The notes: a model not told the origin generated them from the letters alone. Positions 34,750-42,880 are shown, numbered from the stretch's first letter. The stretch: 46,074 nucleotides of DNA from Bacteroidaceae bacterium (GCA_024698925.1 JAILQO010000066.1:1-46074), one strand, 5' to 3'. Made by a program: numbers and translations.

Positions 34750-34758
34750 GCAAAGATA
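34750..34758 (-). promoter_or_regulatory. -7 box of the esterase gene
   Basis: TATCTTTGC followed by AGCGC on the minus strand, 34 bp before the ATG at 34715, supporting that start. Confidence 0.6.
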
Positions 34759-34883
34759 CATGCTTTCCTCAAAAAATCAACACCCCCATCCCCGCAAATG
34801 AAGCCCCATTCCAATTTTTGAAACAAAAAGAGACTACGTTAAAACTATTGTCTCACCCCCTTACGGCATTTTTATGCCTTTTG

Positions 34884-34916
34884 TTTGCTGATGTCAGACA
34901 TAATCAGTACTTTTGC
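34884..34916 (+). promoter_or_regulatory. Promoter of the PL11 lyase gene
   Basis: TTTG (34884-34887), 20 bp, TACTTTTGC (34908-34916). It rules out the upstream ATG at 34885 as a start. Confidence 0.75.
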
Positions 34917-34944
34917 CGCCAAATACTTACTAACAACAGTCAAA

Positions 34945-37900
34945 ATGAAGAAAATCTTCTTATTTCTCATCGCCTTGGTGCCCGCTCTGGTCTTTGCACA
35001 GAAAGTGAAAGTGACATGGGCAAATGCCGACAACACAGTCGTTGTTACAGGCGATGCAGGTTATACCGATTTGGTAACCCCGAAATATGCGATGGGCGGC
35101 CAACTGGCGAATGATGGCGTCATGAATGGCAGTAACGCCGATGAAGGCTTTACGTCCGTGACCTACGACCCCGTATTCACTATGTATAAGCCTGCGGCAC
35201 AGGTAAGTGCCAAGACGGCTGGCCATTCGGTGGCATTTATGGTAACGCCGGCTGCCGGACACAAATTCAAGCCGACCCGTATTTCGTTCGACGCGGCCAA
35301 GGTAGGTACGGATTACGGCAATGCGATTGTCTGCACCAAGCTCAGTGGGGGCACGGAGAAGGACGTGGATGTGATTACGCCCTTGCGCAACAAGGTCGGT
35401 GCATCGAACTCCGAGGCTTTCAGCCACCATTCTTACCCCGTCAACGATTACAACAGCGAGACGGGCTTCCTCATCTTGCTGTATATCGAAAACGTAGCCA
35501 ATAACAAAGCGATGGCATTCCGCAATGTGGTGATAGAGGGTGAGATGGACGCTGAGATCTATGATGTCAGCCATTATCTCTCGTCACTGACCTGTCAGGC
35601 AAACCTCGGTGACGGCGTTCAGGAGGTCGATCTCTACACCCTCGCGAAGTCGCTGAAGAATGCCGAGACGGCCCGGTATGCCAAAAAGGTCTATAGCGAA
35701 CCTTCCGACTTCGTAGCAGCCTTGCAGTCTGGCCTTGCCGATGGATACAGCGTTGCAACGGACTACAATGCCGCCACACATCTGTTAAAGGTGGATGTGC
35801 TCAGCAACGGAGAGGTTGAATTTACCTTCAACGTCGGTTTCAGCGTCTCGAATCTGCAGCCCCACGGACAGGCTACGCCCTTGAAGCGCGGTTTGGTGGC
35901 TGTCAACTTGTCACAGTCCGGTGCCTCCGGTAATCTCGTCTCATGGCGCTCGCGCAAGGCCGATAGCCGAGATTATAAGTTCAAGATCTTCAAGGGAACG
36001 AGTGCGACAAAAATCAATACCAAGATGAATGGCGGCAATTTCATCGATGGCCGCACGAACTTCCTCGATACCAGCGGCTCCGCTTCCATCTATTACCGTC
36101 TGGAGGTTTATAATGGCGATGGGGAGATTGTGGAGCGGGATACCTGTAAGGCTTGGTCTTCGCAGGTGAATTACATCGACCTTGAAGGGGGCGCTCCCAC
36201 CGACATCTGGAATCGCGGCGCTTCCTATACGCCCAATGACGCTTCCATCTGCGACATGGATGGTGACGGCGAATATGAGATCATCCTCAAATGGAGCCCT
36301 TCCAACGAGCTGGATGCCGAGAAGACTGGAACAACCTCGCCTGAATACTATGGCTGCTACAAGATGAGCGGCAAGCGTCTCTGGATACTTACTGGAGGTC
36401 CCAATATGTTCTCCTCTGCCCACACCTCTCCCTTTGTGGCATGGGATCTTGACGGCGATGGATTCGGTGAATTTATGATCAAGACAGGTCATGGCGCGAT
36501 AGACGGCGAGGGCAACTATCTCAGCATCGATAACAATCCTACAGGCAACTATCTCAACTCGCGCGGCAAACAGGACTCGGGCGAGGAATGGATTACCGTC
36601 TTTGATGGCATTACAGGTGCTGAACTTCAGACCATACCCTACCATACAGACTATGCCGCAGGCTCTTCCTATTGGGGTGATAGCAAGCAGAACCGCTCCG
36701 AGCGCTACCTTGCGGGCATTGCATGGCTCGATGGCGAAGGTAGTAATCCGAGCGCCATCTTCTCACGCGGCTACTATAGTGGAGCCTTCATCGGTGCCTA
36801 TGACTGGGACGGCACGAACCTGACCCTGCGCTGGCTGCATCGGGCATTCAGCGCCAGCAATGGAGAAGTCAAATATGCCAACGGTACGACTAAGAGACTC
36901 TCCACAACAGTATATGGCGAGGGCGCTCACTGGTTCTCCACCTCCGATGTCAATTTCGACGGCAAACAGGAGATCACCTTCGGCTCAGGCGCCCTGAAAT
37001 CTGACGGCACAACGCTTTACCGTACGGGCCTCGGACACGGTGATGCCTTGCATGTGAGCGACTTCGATCCTTCACGTCCAGGTCAGGAGGCCTTCATGGT
37101 ACACGAGAAGGGCTCGTTCGGAATGGACTATCGTGATGCGACAAGTGGTGAACTTTTACTCCGGAAAACAGCCTCTGGTGATACAGGACGTGGCTTCATG
37201 GCCAACTTCGATCCGGAGCGGGAGGGCCCGCTGTGGCAGGCATCGGAGTGGGGCAATATCTTCGATCAGTACGGCAACAGCGTGATAGACAACAAAACTT
37301 GGGGTGGCGGCGCTGCTGCGCAAGACCGTCTGTATTGGACAGGCACCTTGGGTGATGACTTCTGGGGTAAGAGTGTGCTCGAGACATGGGATCCTTCTTA
37401 CAAAGGCTTCTCGCGCTTGACGGGATGTGTCAATGGTGGAAACTACACCTACGGCAACACCAACAACAGCTCCAAGAACAACGCCTGCCTGATTGGCGAT
37501 GTATTTGGCGATTGGCGTGAGGAGGTCATCGGCTGGACTACTGGTGGCGCTACCGGCTATCAACTCGTAGTGAATGCTACGAACTATGAGACAGACTACA
37601 TCGTGCCGCATCTGATGGACGATCTCGACTACCGTGCCCAGCTCATCGAGGAGAACTGCTGCTACAACCAGCCTCCCCATCTGGGATATAACCTCAGGGA
37701 ATCGAAGAAGATCAAGGCCGAGACCTTTGTGGCCAATGGAACGCCAGCAACCTATGGCAAGTACTGGGGCTCCCTCTACACCACATATCCTGTTGCCGTT
37801 CCAGAAGGTGTCACCGCATTTTCTGTGACCGGCTATGAGTACAAAGAGGGTTACGATACCCTCAAGGTGACGCCGATTCCCGCAGGCAAGATTATCCCTG

Positions 37901-38349
37901 CTAATAGGGCCGTGGTGTTCGTATCCAAGGTGAAGGCCCCAGTTTTCGCACCTACGGCGTTGGCTTCCACGTCCAATCCCTTGATTACCTACGTCAAGGG
38001 CTTCTACAGCGATTCCACCGTCGTCGTTCCCACATCACAGGCCTCATATAAATATGTATATGAATTCCGCAACGGCAACCGCGGTGTAGGCTTCTACAAG
38101 ACCGATGGCACCTGGAAGACCCCAGGCGGCAAAGCCTACGGCCTCTTCGGCTTCAGCGCTGCATATCCTGGCGCCGACTCATACGTGTTTGGCGCACCTT
38201 ATAACGATCCTGCAACAGGCATCGCATCGCACCCTGTCGACATCCATGAGTCTCAAGGCACCATCTACAACCTGCAAGGCATCCGCCTTAAGGAGAAACC
38301 CACCCGCGATGTCTTCATCCAGAACGGCAGAAAGCGCATAGCCCGCTGA
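34945..38349 (+). CDS. Secreted rhamnogalacturonan lyase, polysaccharide lyase family 11
   Basis: 1134 residues from the ATG at 34945 (MKKIFLFLIALVPALVFAQ signal peptide). Residues about 20-300 are extra N-terminal beta-rich domains. Residues about 302-935 are a PL11 beta-propeller: NLSQSGASGNLVSWR, VNYIDLEGGAPTDIW, calcium-binding Asp-rich loops (CDMDGDGEYEIILKW, WDLDGDGFGEFMIKTG), GDVFGDWREEVIGW and the near-terminal NQPPHLGYNL. PL11 enzymes (YesW/YesX) cleave the rhamnose-galacturonate backbone of rhamnogalacturonan I. A C-terminal domain and a tail (GTIYNLQGIRL...DVFIQNGRKRIAR) resemble T9SS cargo. Fits the nearby hexuronate genes. Usual PL11 length is about 620, so roughly 500 residues are accessory. 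Confidence 0.92.
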   Translation: MKKIFLFLIALVPALVFAQKVKVTWANADNTVVVTGDAGYTDLVTPKYAMGGQLANDGVMNGSNADEGFTSVTYDPVFTMYKPAAQVSAKTAGHSVAFMVTPAAGHKFKPTRISFDAAKVGTDYGNAIVCTKLSGGTEKDVDVITPLRNKVGASNSEAFSHHSYPVNDYNSETGFLILLYIENVANNKAMAFRNVVIEGEMDAEIYDVSHYLSSLTCQANLGDGVQEVDLYTLAKSLKNAETARYAKKVYSEPSDFVAALQSGLADGYSVATDYNAATHLLKVDVLSNGEVEFTFNVGFSVSNLQPHGQATPLKRGLVAVNLSQSGASGNLVSWRSRKADSRDYKFKIFKGTSATKINTKMNGGNFIDGRTNFLDTSGSASIYYRLEVYNGDGEIVERDTCKAWSSQVNYIDLEGGAPTDIWNRGASYTPNDASICDMDGDGEYEIILKWSPSNELDAEKTGTTSPEYYGCYKMSGKRLWILTGGPNMFSSAHTSPFVAWDLDGDGFGEFMIKTGHGAIDGEGNYLSIDNNPTGNYLNSRGKQDSGEEWITVFDGITGAELQTIPYHTDYAAGSSYWGDSKQNRSERYLAGIAWLDGEGSNPSAIFSRGYYSGAFIGAYDWDGTNLTLRWLHRAFSASNGEVKYANGTTKRLSTTVYGEGAHWFSTSDVNFDGKQEITFGSGALKSDGTTLYRTGLGHGDALHVSDFDPSRPGQEAFMVHEKGSFGMDYRDATSGELLLRKTASGDTGRGFMANFDPEREGPLWQASEWGNIFDQYGNSVIDNKTWGGGAAAQDRLYWTGTLGDDFWGKSVLETWDPSYKGFSRLTGCVNGGNYTYGNTNNSSKNNACLIGDVFGDWREEVIGWTTGGATGYQLVVNATNYETDYIVPHLMDDLDYRAQLIEENCCYNQPPHLGYNLRESKKIKAETFVANGTPATYGKYWGSLYTTYPVAVPEGVTAFSVTGYEYKEGYDTLKVTPIPAGKIIPANRAVVFVSKVKAPVFAPTALASTSNPLITYVKGFYSDSTVVVPTSQASYKYVYEFRNGNRGVGFYKTDGTWKTPGGKAYGLFGFSAAYPGADSYVFGAPYNDPATGIASHPVDIHESQGTIYNLQGIRLKEKPTRDVFIQNGRKRIAR

Positions 38350-38359
38350 TCAATTACCG

Positions 38360-38422
38360 CTGATAGTGAAAAAGTTGGTGGTTTTCTTGGTGTGAATCAG
38401 ATTAATCGCTACATTTGCGGTG
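38360..38422 (+). repeat. Promoter-bearing repeat, copy C (promoter of the nucleotidyltransferase ORF)
   Basis: TGATAGTGAAAAAG, GTTGGTGGTTTTC, TTG (38387-38389), 20 bp, TACATTTGC (38410-38418). It differs from copy B at only a few positions from GAAAAAG to the -7 box. The left inverted-repeat arm of A and B is missing. Confidence 0.7.
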
Positions 38423-38450
38423 TGAAAGGCCAATAAACGTTATCATTCGT

Positions 38451-38702
38451 ATGAGTTCAGCCAATATGATAGAGAAGATTCGGAGTGTCGCTCGGGAAGT
38501 CCTTCCTGAGCACAGCAAGCTGTATCTCTATGGCTCCCGTGCCCGTGGCGATGCTCATGAGGGCTCCGATTGGGACTTGTTGATATTGCTGAATAAGCCC
38601 AAACTGGAAGCTAGTGACTATGATATTACTTATCCTTTCCGTGAGCTCGGTTGGAATCTAGGTGAAGAAACTTTGCACTTTGATTTGGCTAAAGGCAAAT
38701 GA
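38451..38702 (+). pseudogene. Truncated MNT-type nucleotidyltransferase
   Basis: 83 residues from the ATG at 38451; the frame extends to a TTG inside the -7 box, which cannot be a start. KLYLYGSRARGDAHEGSDWDLLILLNK carries the GS...DxD metal-binding motif of minimal nucleotidyltransferases (the antitoxin of HEPN-MNT pairs). Family members normally run on for another 20-30 residues after YPFRELGWNLGEE; here the frame passes into the 22-bp repeat array (from about 38678), which encodes the last eight residues (FDLAKGK end). No HEPN partner is found nearby. Probably a decayed toxin-antitoxin half, although the catalytic motif is intact. Confidence 0.7.
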
Positions 38703-39366
38703 TTGTGTGCCTCCAGCCGCGTAATCATCTGCCTAAAGGCACGCGATGGTTTGCCTCTAGGGCCGTTCCTAAATGAGGTAACTAAATGTCCCGATTGAGG
38801 CGGCTTAATGCCCCGTATTAGGTTGACCAATGCTCCTGTTAAACCTTAAGGTTCCTAGATATAAAAGGTATACATTTCATGGTGAGATTACTTAAGGAAA
38901 ATGGATGTGATTACTTAAGGGCCCCAAAAACCTTGACCTTAACCTTAACGAAAACTATCGCAACGATTAATCATGACAATTGTAATTATATAAACCACGG
39001 AATGTACAGATTATACGGCTTTCTTTGCATTTTGGCTCAACTACATACCTATCCTCTGCCCTTAGGTTTACTATTCTTCCTGCCATAGGATTACTATTCC
39101 TGCTTTCGTAAGATTACTATTCCTTGTGTCATAGGAATACTATCGTTACGCATGTAGGAATAGTTGGCGTACCTCAAGACTACCTCAAGGTTAAGTCAAG
39201 GTTAAGTCAAGGCTTGGGAACAACAATAAAAGTCGCTTGACCCTTCAAGAAGTCGTTCACAGAATTTCATAGCAATGCCCTACCAGAGATATGCCCTATC
39301 GCTATCAGAGAAACGGTGTGTTGCTAACAGAGAAAAGGCATTTTGCTCAAAAGCGGACGAATGATT
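38678..39366. repeat. Mosaic of degenerate 22/23-bp and 11-bp tandem repeat blocks
   Basis: No gene. Blocks: 38678-38765, four 22-bp units with core TGCCTnnAGGC; 38767-about 38840, three 22-bp units with core TGAGG...AATGCCC; 38875-38920, two units 23 bp apart sharing GATTACTTAAGG; 39045-39182, five to six units exactly 23 bp apart with core TAGGATTACTATTC (core starts 39068, 39091, 39114, 39137, 39160); 39169-39212, four 11-bp units (TTAAGTCAAGG and variants); 39257-39366, four to five 22-bp units with core GCTATCAGAGA (starts 39279, 39301, 39323, 39345). Blocks share period but not sequence. Stretches at about 38921-39044 and 39213-39256 show no clear periodicity. Confidence 0.75.
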
Positions 39367-39439
39367 AACTAACGAAGAAAAACGTGGGGTGGGGAGGCAG
39401 TTTTTCGGGCATTTGTTTCGGAAGACGCAAAAAACTCAG

Positions 39440-39448
39440 TACCTTTGC
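39440..39448 (+). promoter_or_regulatory. -7 box of uxuA
   Basis: TACCTTTGC, 20 bp before the uxuA ATG. A TTTC at 39416-39419 is 20 bp upstream. Confidence 0.65.
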
Positions 39449-39467
39449 GCCGTCAATCCTGAACAGT

Positions 39468-40721
39468 ATGGAAAAAACATGGAGATGGTTTGGGCGTAAC
39501 GACAAGATTACGCTCGCGATGCTCAGACAGATTGGTGTTGAGGGCATCGTCACAGCGCTGCACGATGTGCCGCTGGGTGAGGTATGGACGCGTGAGGCGA
39601 TACGTGACCTGCGCGAGTATATTGAGGCGGCTGGCCTGAGATGGAGCGTGGTGGAGAGTCTGCCGGTCACAGAGACTATCAAGTACGGCGGGCCGGATCG
39701 CGACGAGCAGATCGAGATCTACAAACAGAGCTTGCGTAACCTGGCAGCAGAAGGTATCAACACGGTGTGCTATAACTTCATGCCCGTCCTGGACTGGGCG
39801 CGCACGGATCTGCTGCACCCCAACGAGGACGGTTCCTCGAACCTCTATTTCTCCTACGCGGAGTTTGCCTATTTCGATATCTATATATTAAATAGGAAAG
39901 GGGCGCGCGAGGAATGGGGCCAGACAGTCATACCACAACCGGCCCCCCAGTCGTCGCCGCGTGATATCCTGGCTGAGGTGGAGGCGCTGCGGAAGGAGAT
40001 GACGCCGGAGCGCGAACATGCGTTGGTGGAGAACATCGTCATCAAGACGCAGGGCTTCGTCAGTGGTAACTTCCGCGAGGACGATGAGGCTCCGTTGGAG
40101 AAGTTCCGTGCATTCCTGGAGCTCTACAAGGGCATCGACAAGGCACAGTTGCGTGCCAACATGAAGTATTTCCTCGAAGCTATCATGCCTGTCTGCGACG
40201 AGTGCGACATCAATATGTGTGTCCACCCCGACGATCCGCCCATTGAGATTCTCGGCCTGCCGCGCATCGTGCGCACGGCAGAGGATATCCGCTGGTTCCT
40301 CAACGCAGTGCCCAATCCCCATAACGGTCTCACATTCTGTGCCGGCAGTCTCTCGGCTGGAGCCTATAACGATGTGGTGGCGATGGCGCGTGAGTTTGCG
40401 CCCCGCACTCATTTCGTCCACCTCCGTTCCTGTCACATCTTCCCCAATGGTGACTTCACGGAGGCCAGCCATTTAGCTGGACGGGCCGATCTGGTTGAGC
40501 TCTGCAAAATCTTTAGTAGACCCACCCTTCCTTTCCGCGTGGATCATGGTCGCACGATGTTGAGCGATGAGACGCGTGGCTACAACGCCGGCTACAGCTT
40601 CCTCGGACGCATGTATGCAATGGCGCAGATGCAAGGGGTGTTGGCAACACTCGCTCACGAGAAGACCCTCAAGGCCCACTCCCAGCCTCTCCCTAAGGGA
40701 GAGGTGAAGGAGGGAGTGTGA
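39468..40721 (+). CDS. uxuA: Mannonate dehydratase
   Basis: 417 residues from the ATG at 39468 (MEKTWRWFGRNDKITLAMLR); the upstream open frame to 39384 precedes the promoter. TIM-barrel UxuA motifs: GIVTALHDVPLGEVW, YNFMPVLDWARTDL, NMCVHPDDPP, FCAGSLSAG, DHGRTMLSDE and the terminal GYSFLGRMYAMAQMQG. It dehydrates D-mannonate to 2-keto-3-deoxygluconate using Mn/Fe. The last about 15 residues (AHSQPLPKGEVKEGV) are encoded by a palindromic element (40677-40718) and replace or extend the native C-terminus. Followed after 52 bp by the oxidoreductase that makes its substrate. Confidence 0.95.
   Translation: MEKTWRWFGRNDKITLAMLRQIGVEGIVTALHDVPLGEVWTREAIRDLREYIEAAGLRWSVVESLPVTETIKYGGPDRDEQIEIYKQSLRNLAAEGINTVCYNFMPVLDWARTDLLHPNEDGSSNLYFSYAEFAYFDIYILNRKGAREEWGQTVIPQPAPQSSPRDILAEVEALRKEMTPEREHALVENIVIKTQGFVSGNFREDDEAPLEKFRAFLELYKGIDKAQLRANMKYFLEAIMPVCDECDINMCVHPDDPPIEILGLPRIVRTAEDIRWFLNAVPNPHNGLTFCAGSLSAGAYNDVVAMAREFAPRTHFVHLRSCHIFPNGDFTEASHLAGRADLVELCKIFSRPTLPFRVDHGRTMLSDETRGYNAGYSFLGRMYAMAQMQGVLATLAHEKTLKAHSQPLPKGEVKEGV
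40677..40718. repeat. Palindromic element forming the 3' end of uxuA
   Basis: CACTCCC ... CCTCTCCCTAAGGGAGAGG ... GGGAGTG. The inner 19-bp palindrome (40686-40704) is perfect. The uxuA stop falls at its edge. It could also act as a weak hairpin between uxuA and the next gene. Confidence 0.75.
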
Positions 40722-40773
40722 TTACCTGTCAGGAACAGATTTTTAGTTATAAACGCCATACTATAAAATAATT

Positions 40774-41646
40774 ATGGAAAATAAAACAACTAGTCAAATA
40801 CAAACTGCTCCCTCCCTCACAGGGAGGGCAGGGGGTGGGTCTCTTTTTTCCATCACCGATAACGTAGTGGTCATCACTGGTGGCACAGGTGTGCTGGGAC
40901 GCGCTATCGCCAAATACTTGGCGGCTGAAGGTGCAAAGGTGGTGATTCTCGGACGTAAGAAGGAAGTGGGCGATGCCATCGTGGCAGATATCGTAGCAGA
41001 CGGTGGAGAGGCTTGTTTCCTGGAAACGGACGTGATGAGCCAGGAGAAGCTGCAGCAGAACTGCGATGACATTCTGGCTAAGTATGGCCGCGTCGATGCG
41101 CTGCTGAATGCTGCCGGTGGTAATATGCCGGGCGCTACGATTGCTCCCGACAAGACCTTCTTCGATCTCGATCCCGCTCAATTCCAGACCGTCCTGAACC
41201 TGAACCTCACGGGCACGGTGATTCCCACCCAAGTGTTCCTGAAGCCGATGGTCGAGCAGGGCAAGGGCGCTATCGTCAACTTCTCGTCGATGGCGGCTTT
41301 CCGTCCGATGACACGTGTCTGCGGCTATGCGGCAGCCAAGGCTGGCATCAGCAATTTCACCGCTTATATGGCCACGGAGTGCGCCAAGAAGTTTGGCGAG
41401 GGCATCCGTGTTAACGCCATCGCTCCCGGTTTCTTCATCACGGAGCAGAACCGCTCGCTGCTGACAAATCCCGACGGCAGTTATACCCAGCGCGGACAGG
41501 ACGTGATCCGTCAGACGCCCTTTGGACGTATGGGTGATCCGGAGGAGTTGTGTGGCACGATTCACTACCTGATCTCCGATGCTTCGCGCTTCGTTACGGG
41601 CACCGTAGCTGTCGTAGATGGCGGCTTCAACGCGTTTGCGATGTAA
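40774..41646 (+). CDS. SDR-type D-mannonate oxidoreductase (fructuronate reductase)
   Basis: 290 residues. Classical short-chain dehydrogenase: GGTGVLG nucleotide-binding loop (36-42), NAAGG (112-116), catalytic Y185 and K189 in GYAAAKAG with S171/S172 before, and PGFFITEQNRSLL typical of the mannonate oxidoreductase subgroup. By position after uxuA it reduces fructuronate to mannonate, replacing the unrelated UxuB of E. coli. Residues about 9-26 (IQTAPSLTGRAGGGSLFS) are encoded by a palindromic element just before the Rossmann fold begins; SDRs of this group usually start within a few residues of the first strand, so the N-terminus is extended. Confidence 0.9.
   Translation: MENKTTSQIQTAPSLTGRAGGGSLFSITDNVVVITGGTGVLGRAIAKYLAAEGAKVVILGRKKEVGDAIVADIVADGGEACFLETDVMSQEKLQQNCDDILAKYGRVDALLNAAGGNMPGATIAPDKTFFDLDPAQFQTVLNLNLTGTVIPTQVFLKPMVEQGKGAIVNFSSMAAFRPMTRVCGYAAAKAGISNFTAYMATECAKKFGEGIRVNAIAPGFFITEQNRSLLTNPDGSYTQRGQDVIRQTPFGRMGDPEELCGTIHYLISDASRFVTGTVAVVDGGFNAFAM
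40810..40842. repeat. Palindromic element in the N-terminus of the SDR gene
   Basis: CCCTCCCT-CAC-AGGGAGGG followed by CAGGGGGTGGGTC. The right part is nearly the same as the right arm of the element at 41848-41971, so this is a one-arm copy. Confidence 0.75.
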
Positions 41647-41681
41647 AGGCCCCCTCTAAATCTCTCCGAGGAGAGACTTGC

Positions 41682-42809
41682 ATGAGACTATTGTATTTTA
41701 ATCCTGAGAATGATTTGGCGTTGGCGGCCAATGATCCGCATTATACGCCACCCGCTTCGGCGCTGCAGATGGCAACAGACCTGCAGCGCCTGCCTCTTCG
41801 TTGGGCAGAGGAGGGGGATCAGATTCTGCTGCGCGAACCACACGGCAGACCCACCCCCCTGCCCCTCCCTTGTAGGGAGGGGAGTAATTTCTCCTCAAAT
41901 ATTGATCGAGTTTCAGCTTGTCAGACAGATTCTACTCCCTTCCCTACAAGGGAGGGGCAGGGGGGTGGGTCTATCCCATTCCCTTGGGGCTGGAGTCCGC
42001 TGACGGTAACCGACTTCCTTCGTGCCGGTGTGCCTGCAGAACTGCTGCCAACTGATGCGGAGATGCAGGCTTTTAGGACGTTGGCGGGGCGCGCTACCGC
42101 TGCGGAGGTGCTGCGTCATGTTCGCGAGCGCCTAACGGCTGAGGGCTATGGTGATTGCCTGACGGGAGAGGCTTATGTCTGTCGTTCGCTGGATGAGGCT
42201 CGCCGATGGCACGAGCGTTTTGGCGAGAGTATCTTCAAGCAACCCTGGAGCGGTAGTGGGCGAGGACTCCTGCCCGCCCATGACGGCGTGCTGACGGAGA
42301 AGAACGAGGCGTGGCTCCAACGGACGCTGCGTCAGCAAGGCTACGTGATGGCTGAACCATTTTACCATCGCCGCACCGACCTCGCGCTGGAATTCTGGCG
42401 ACATGCAGATGACGGACGTGTCACCTACGAAGGACTTTCCTTATTTATGACTACTGCCGGAGGTGTTTATGCCGGCAACATCGTGGCGAGTGAAGAGCAG
42501 AAGCGCCAGTTCCTCGCGAATATCTTTCCTTCTGCCGAAGAGGCAGCGGAGGGACTCGCCCTCCTGGACGCAACACGCGAAGCCCTCATCGCTGAACTCT
42601 CGGCGCTTCCCCCCACCTTCTACGACGGCCCCCTTGGTGTTGACATGATGTTCATCACTCCCCATTCGTCATCCGTCATTCTTGAAGTGTCAAGCGTCCC
42701 TTCGGGCCGAGCGCGTCATTCGTCATTCTCTTCTCCCCGCCTCCTTTTACACCCTTGCGTGGAAATCAATTTCCGCATGACGATGGGGTGGCTGGCCCTT
42801 CATGTGTAG
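41682..42809 (+). CDS. ATP-grasp-like protein carrying two in-frame repeat insertions
   Basis: 375 residues from the ATG at 41682; the frame open to 41550 overlaps the SDR gene. Begins MRLLYFNPENDLALAANDPH, a start known to me only from uncharacterised Bacteroidetes proteins. ATP-grasp-like features: K186 in IFKQPWSGSGRG, YVMAEPFY (221-228), LGVDMMFI (318-325), and E361, N363, R365 in HPCVEINFRMTMGW. Residues about 56-97 are encoded by a 124-bp inverted-repeat element (41848-41971) and about 327-354 by a second dispersed repeat (about 42660-42745), between the last two conserved blocks. The conserved motifs remain in frame. A ligase-type reaction is inferred from fold only; substrate unknown. 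Starts 35 bp after the SDR gene. Confidence 0.7.
   Translation: MRLLYFNPENDLALAANDPHYTPPASALQMATDLQRLPLRWAEEGDQILLREPHGRPTPLPLPCREGSNFSSNIDRVSACQTDSTPFPTREGQGGGSIPFPWGWSPLTVTDFLRAGVPAELLPTDAEMQAFRTLAGRATAAEVLRHVRERLTAEGYGDCLTGEAYVCRSLDEARRWHERFGESIFKQPWSGSGRGLLPAHDGVLTEKNEAWLQRTLRQQGYVMAEPFYHRRTDLALEFWRHADDGRVTYEGLSLFMTTAGGVYAGNIVASEEQKRQFLANIFPSAEEAAEGLALLDATREALIAELSALPPTFYDGPLGVDMMFITPHSSSVILEVSSVPSGRARHSSFSSPRLLLHPCVEINFRMTMGWLALHV
41848..41971. repeat. 35-bp near-perfect inverted-repeat element inside the ATP-grasp-like gene
   Basis: Arms 41848-41882 (GACCCACCCCCCTGCCCCTC then CCTTGTAGGGAGGGG) and 41937-41971 are inverted copies differing at one base, around a 54-bp AT-richer centre whose edges continue the symmetry. 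MITE-like, in frame, without a stop codon in the host frame. Confidence 0.85.
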
Positions 42810-42848
42810 AAAAAAATGACCAAAAACTGCAATTTTGCTAACTCTAAG

Positions 42849-42880
42849 TTTGCAGTTTCGGTACTTTTGCTTACCTTTGC
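42849..42880 (+). promoter_or_regulatory. Promoter of the DUF4143-type ATPase gene
   Basis: TTTG (42849-42852), 19 bp, TACCTTTGC (42872-42880): exact consensus with consensus spacing, 18 bp before the ATG. Confidence 0.8.

Noticed and set aside
38678..39366. CRISPR array
   Set aside because: Units are degenerate, adjacent and 22-23 bp in total, with no identical repeat separated by unique spacers and no cas genes.
38360..39400. Complete HEPN-MNT toxin-antitoxin pair
   Set aside because: Only a truncated MNT frame is present; no HEPN ORF on either strand.
40747..41565. 272-codon antisense ORF opposite the SDR gene
   Set aside because: The sense frame has the full SDR motif set.
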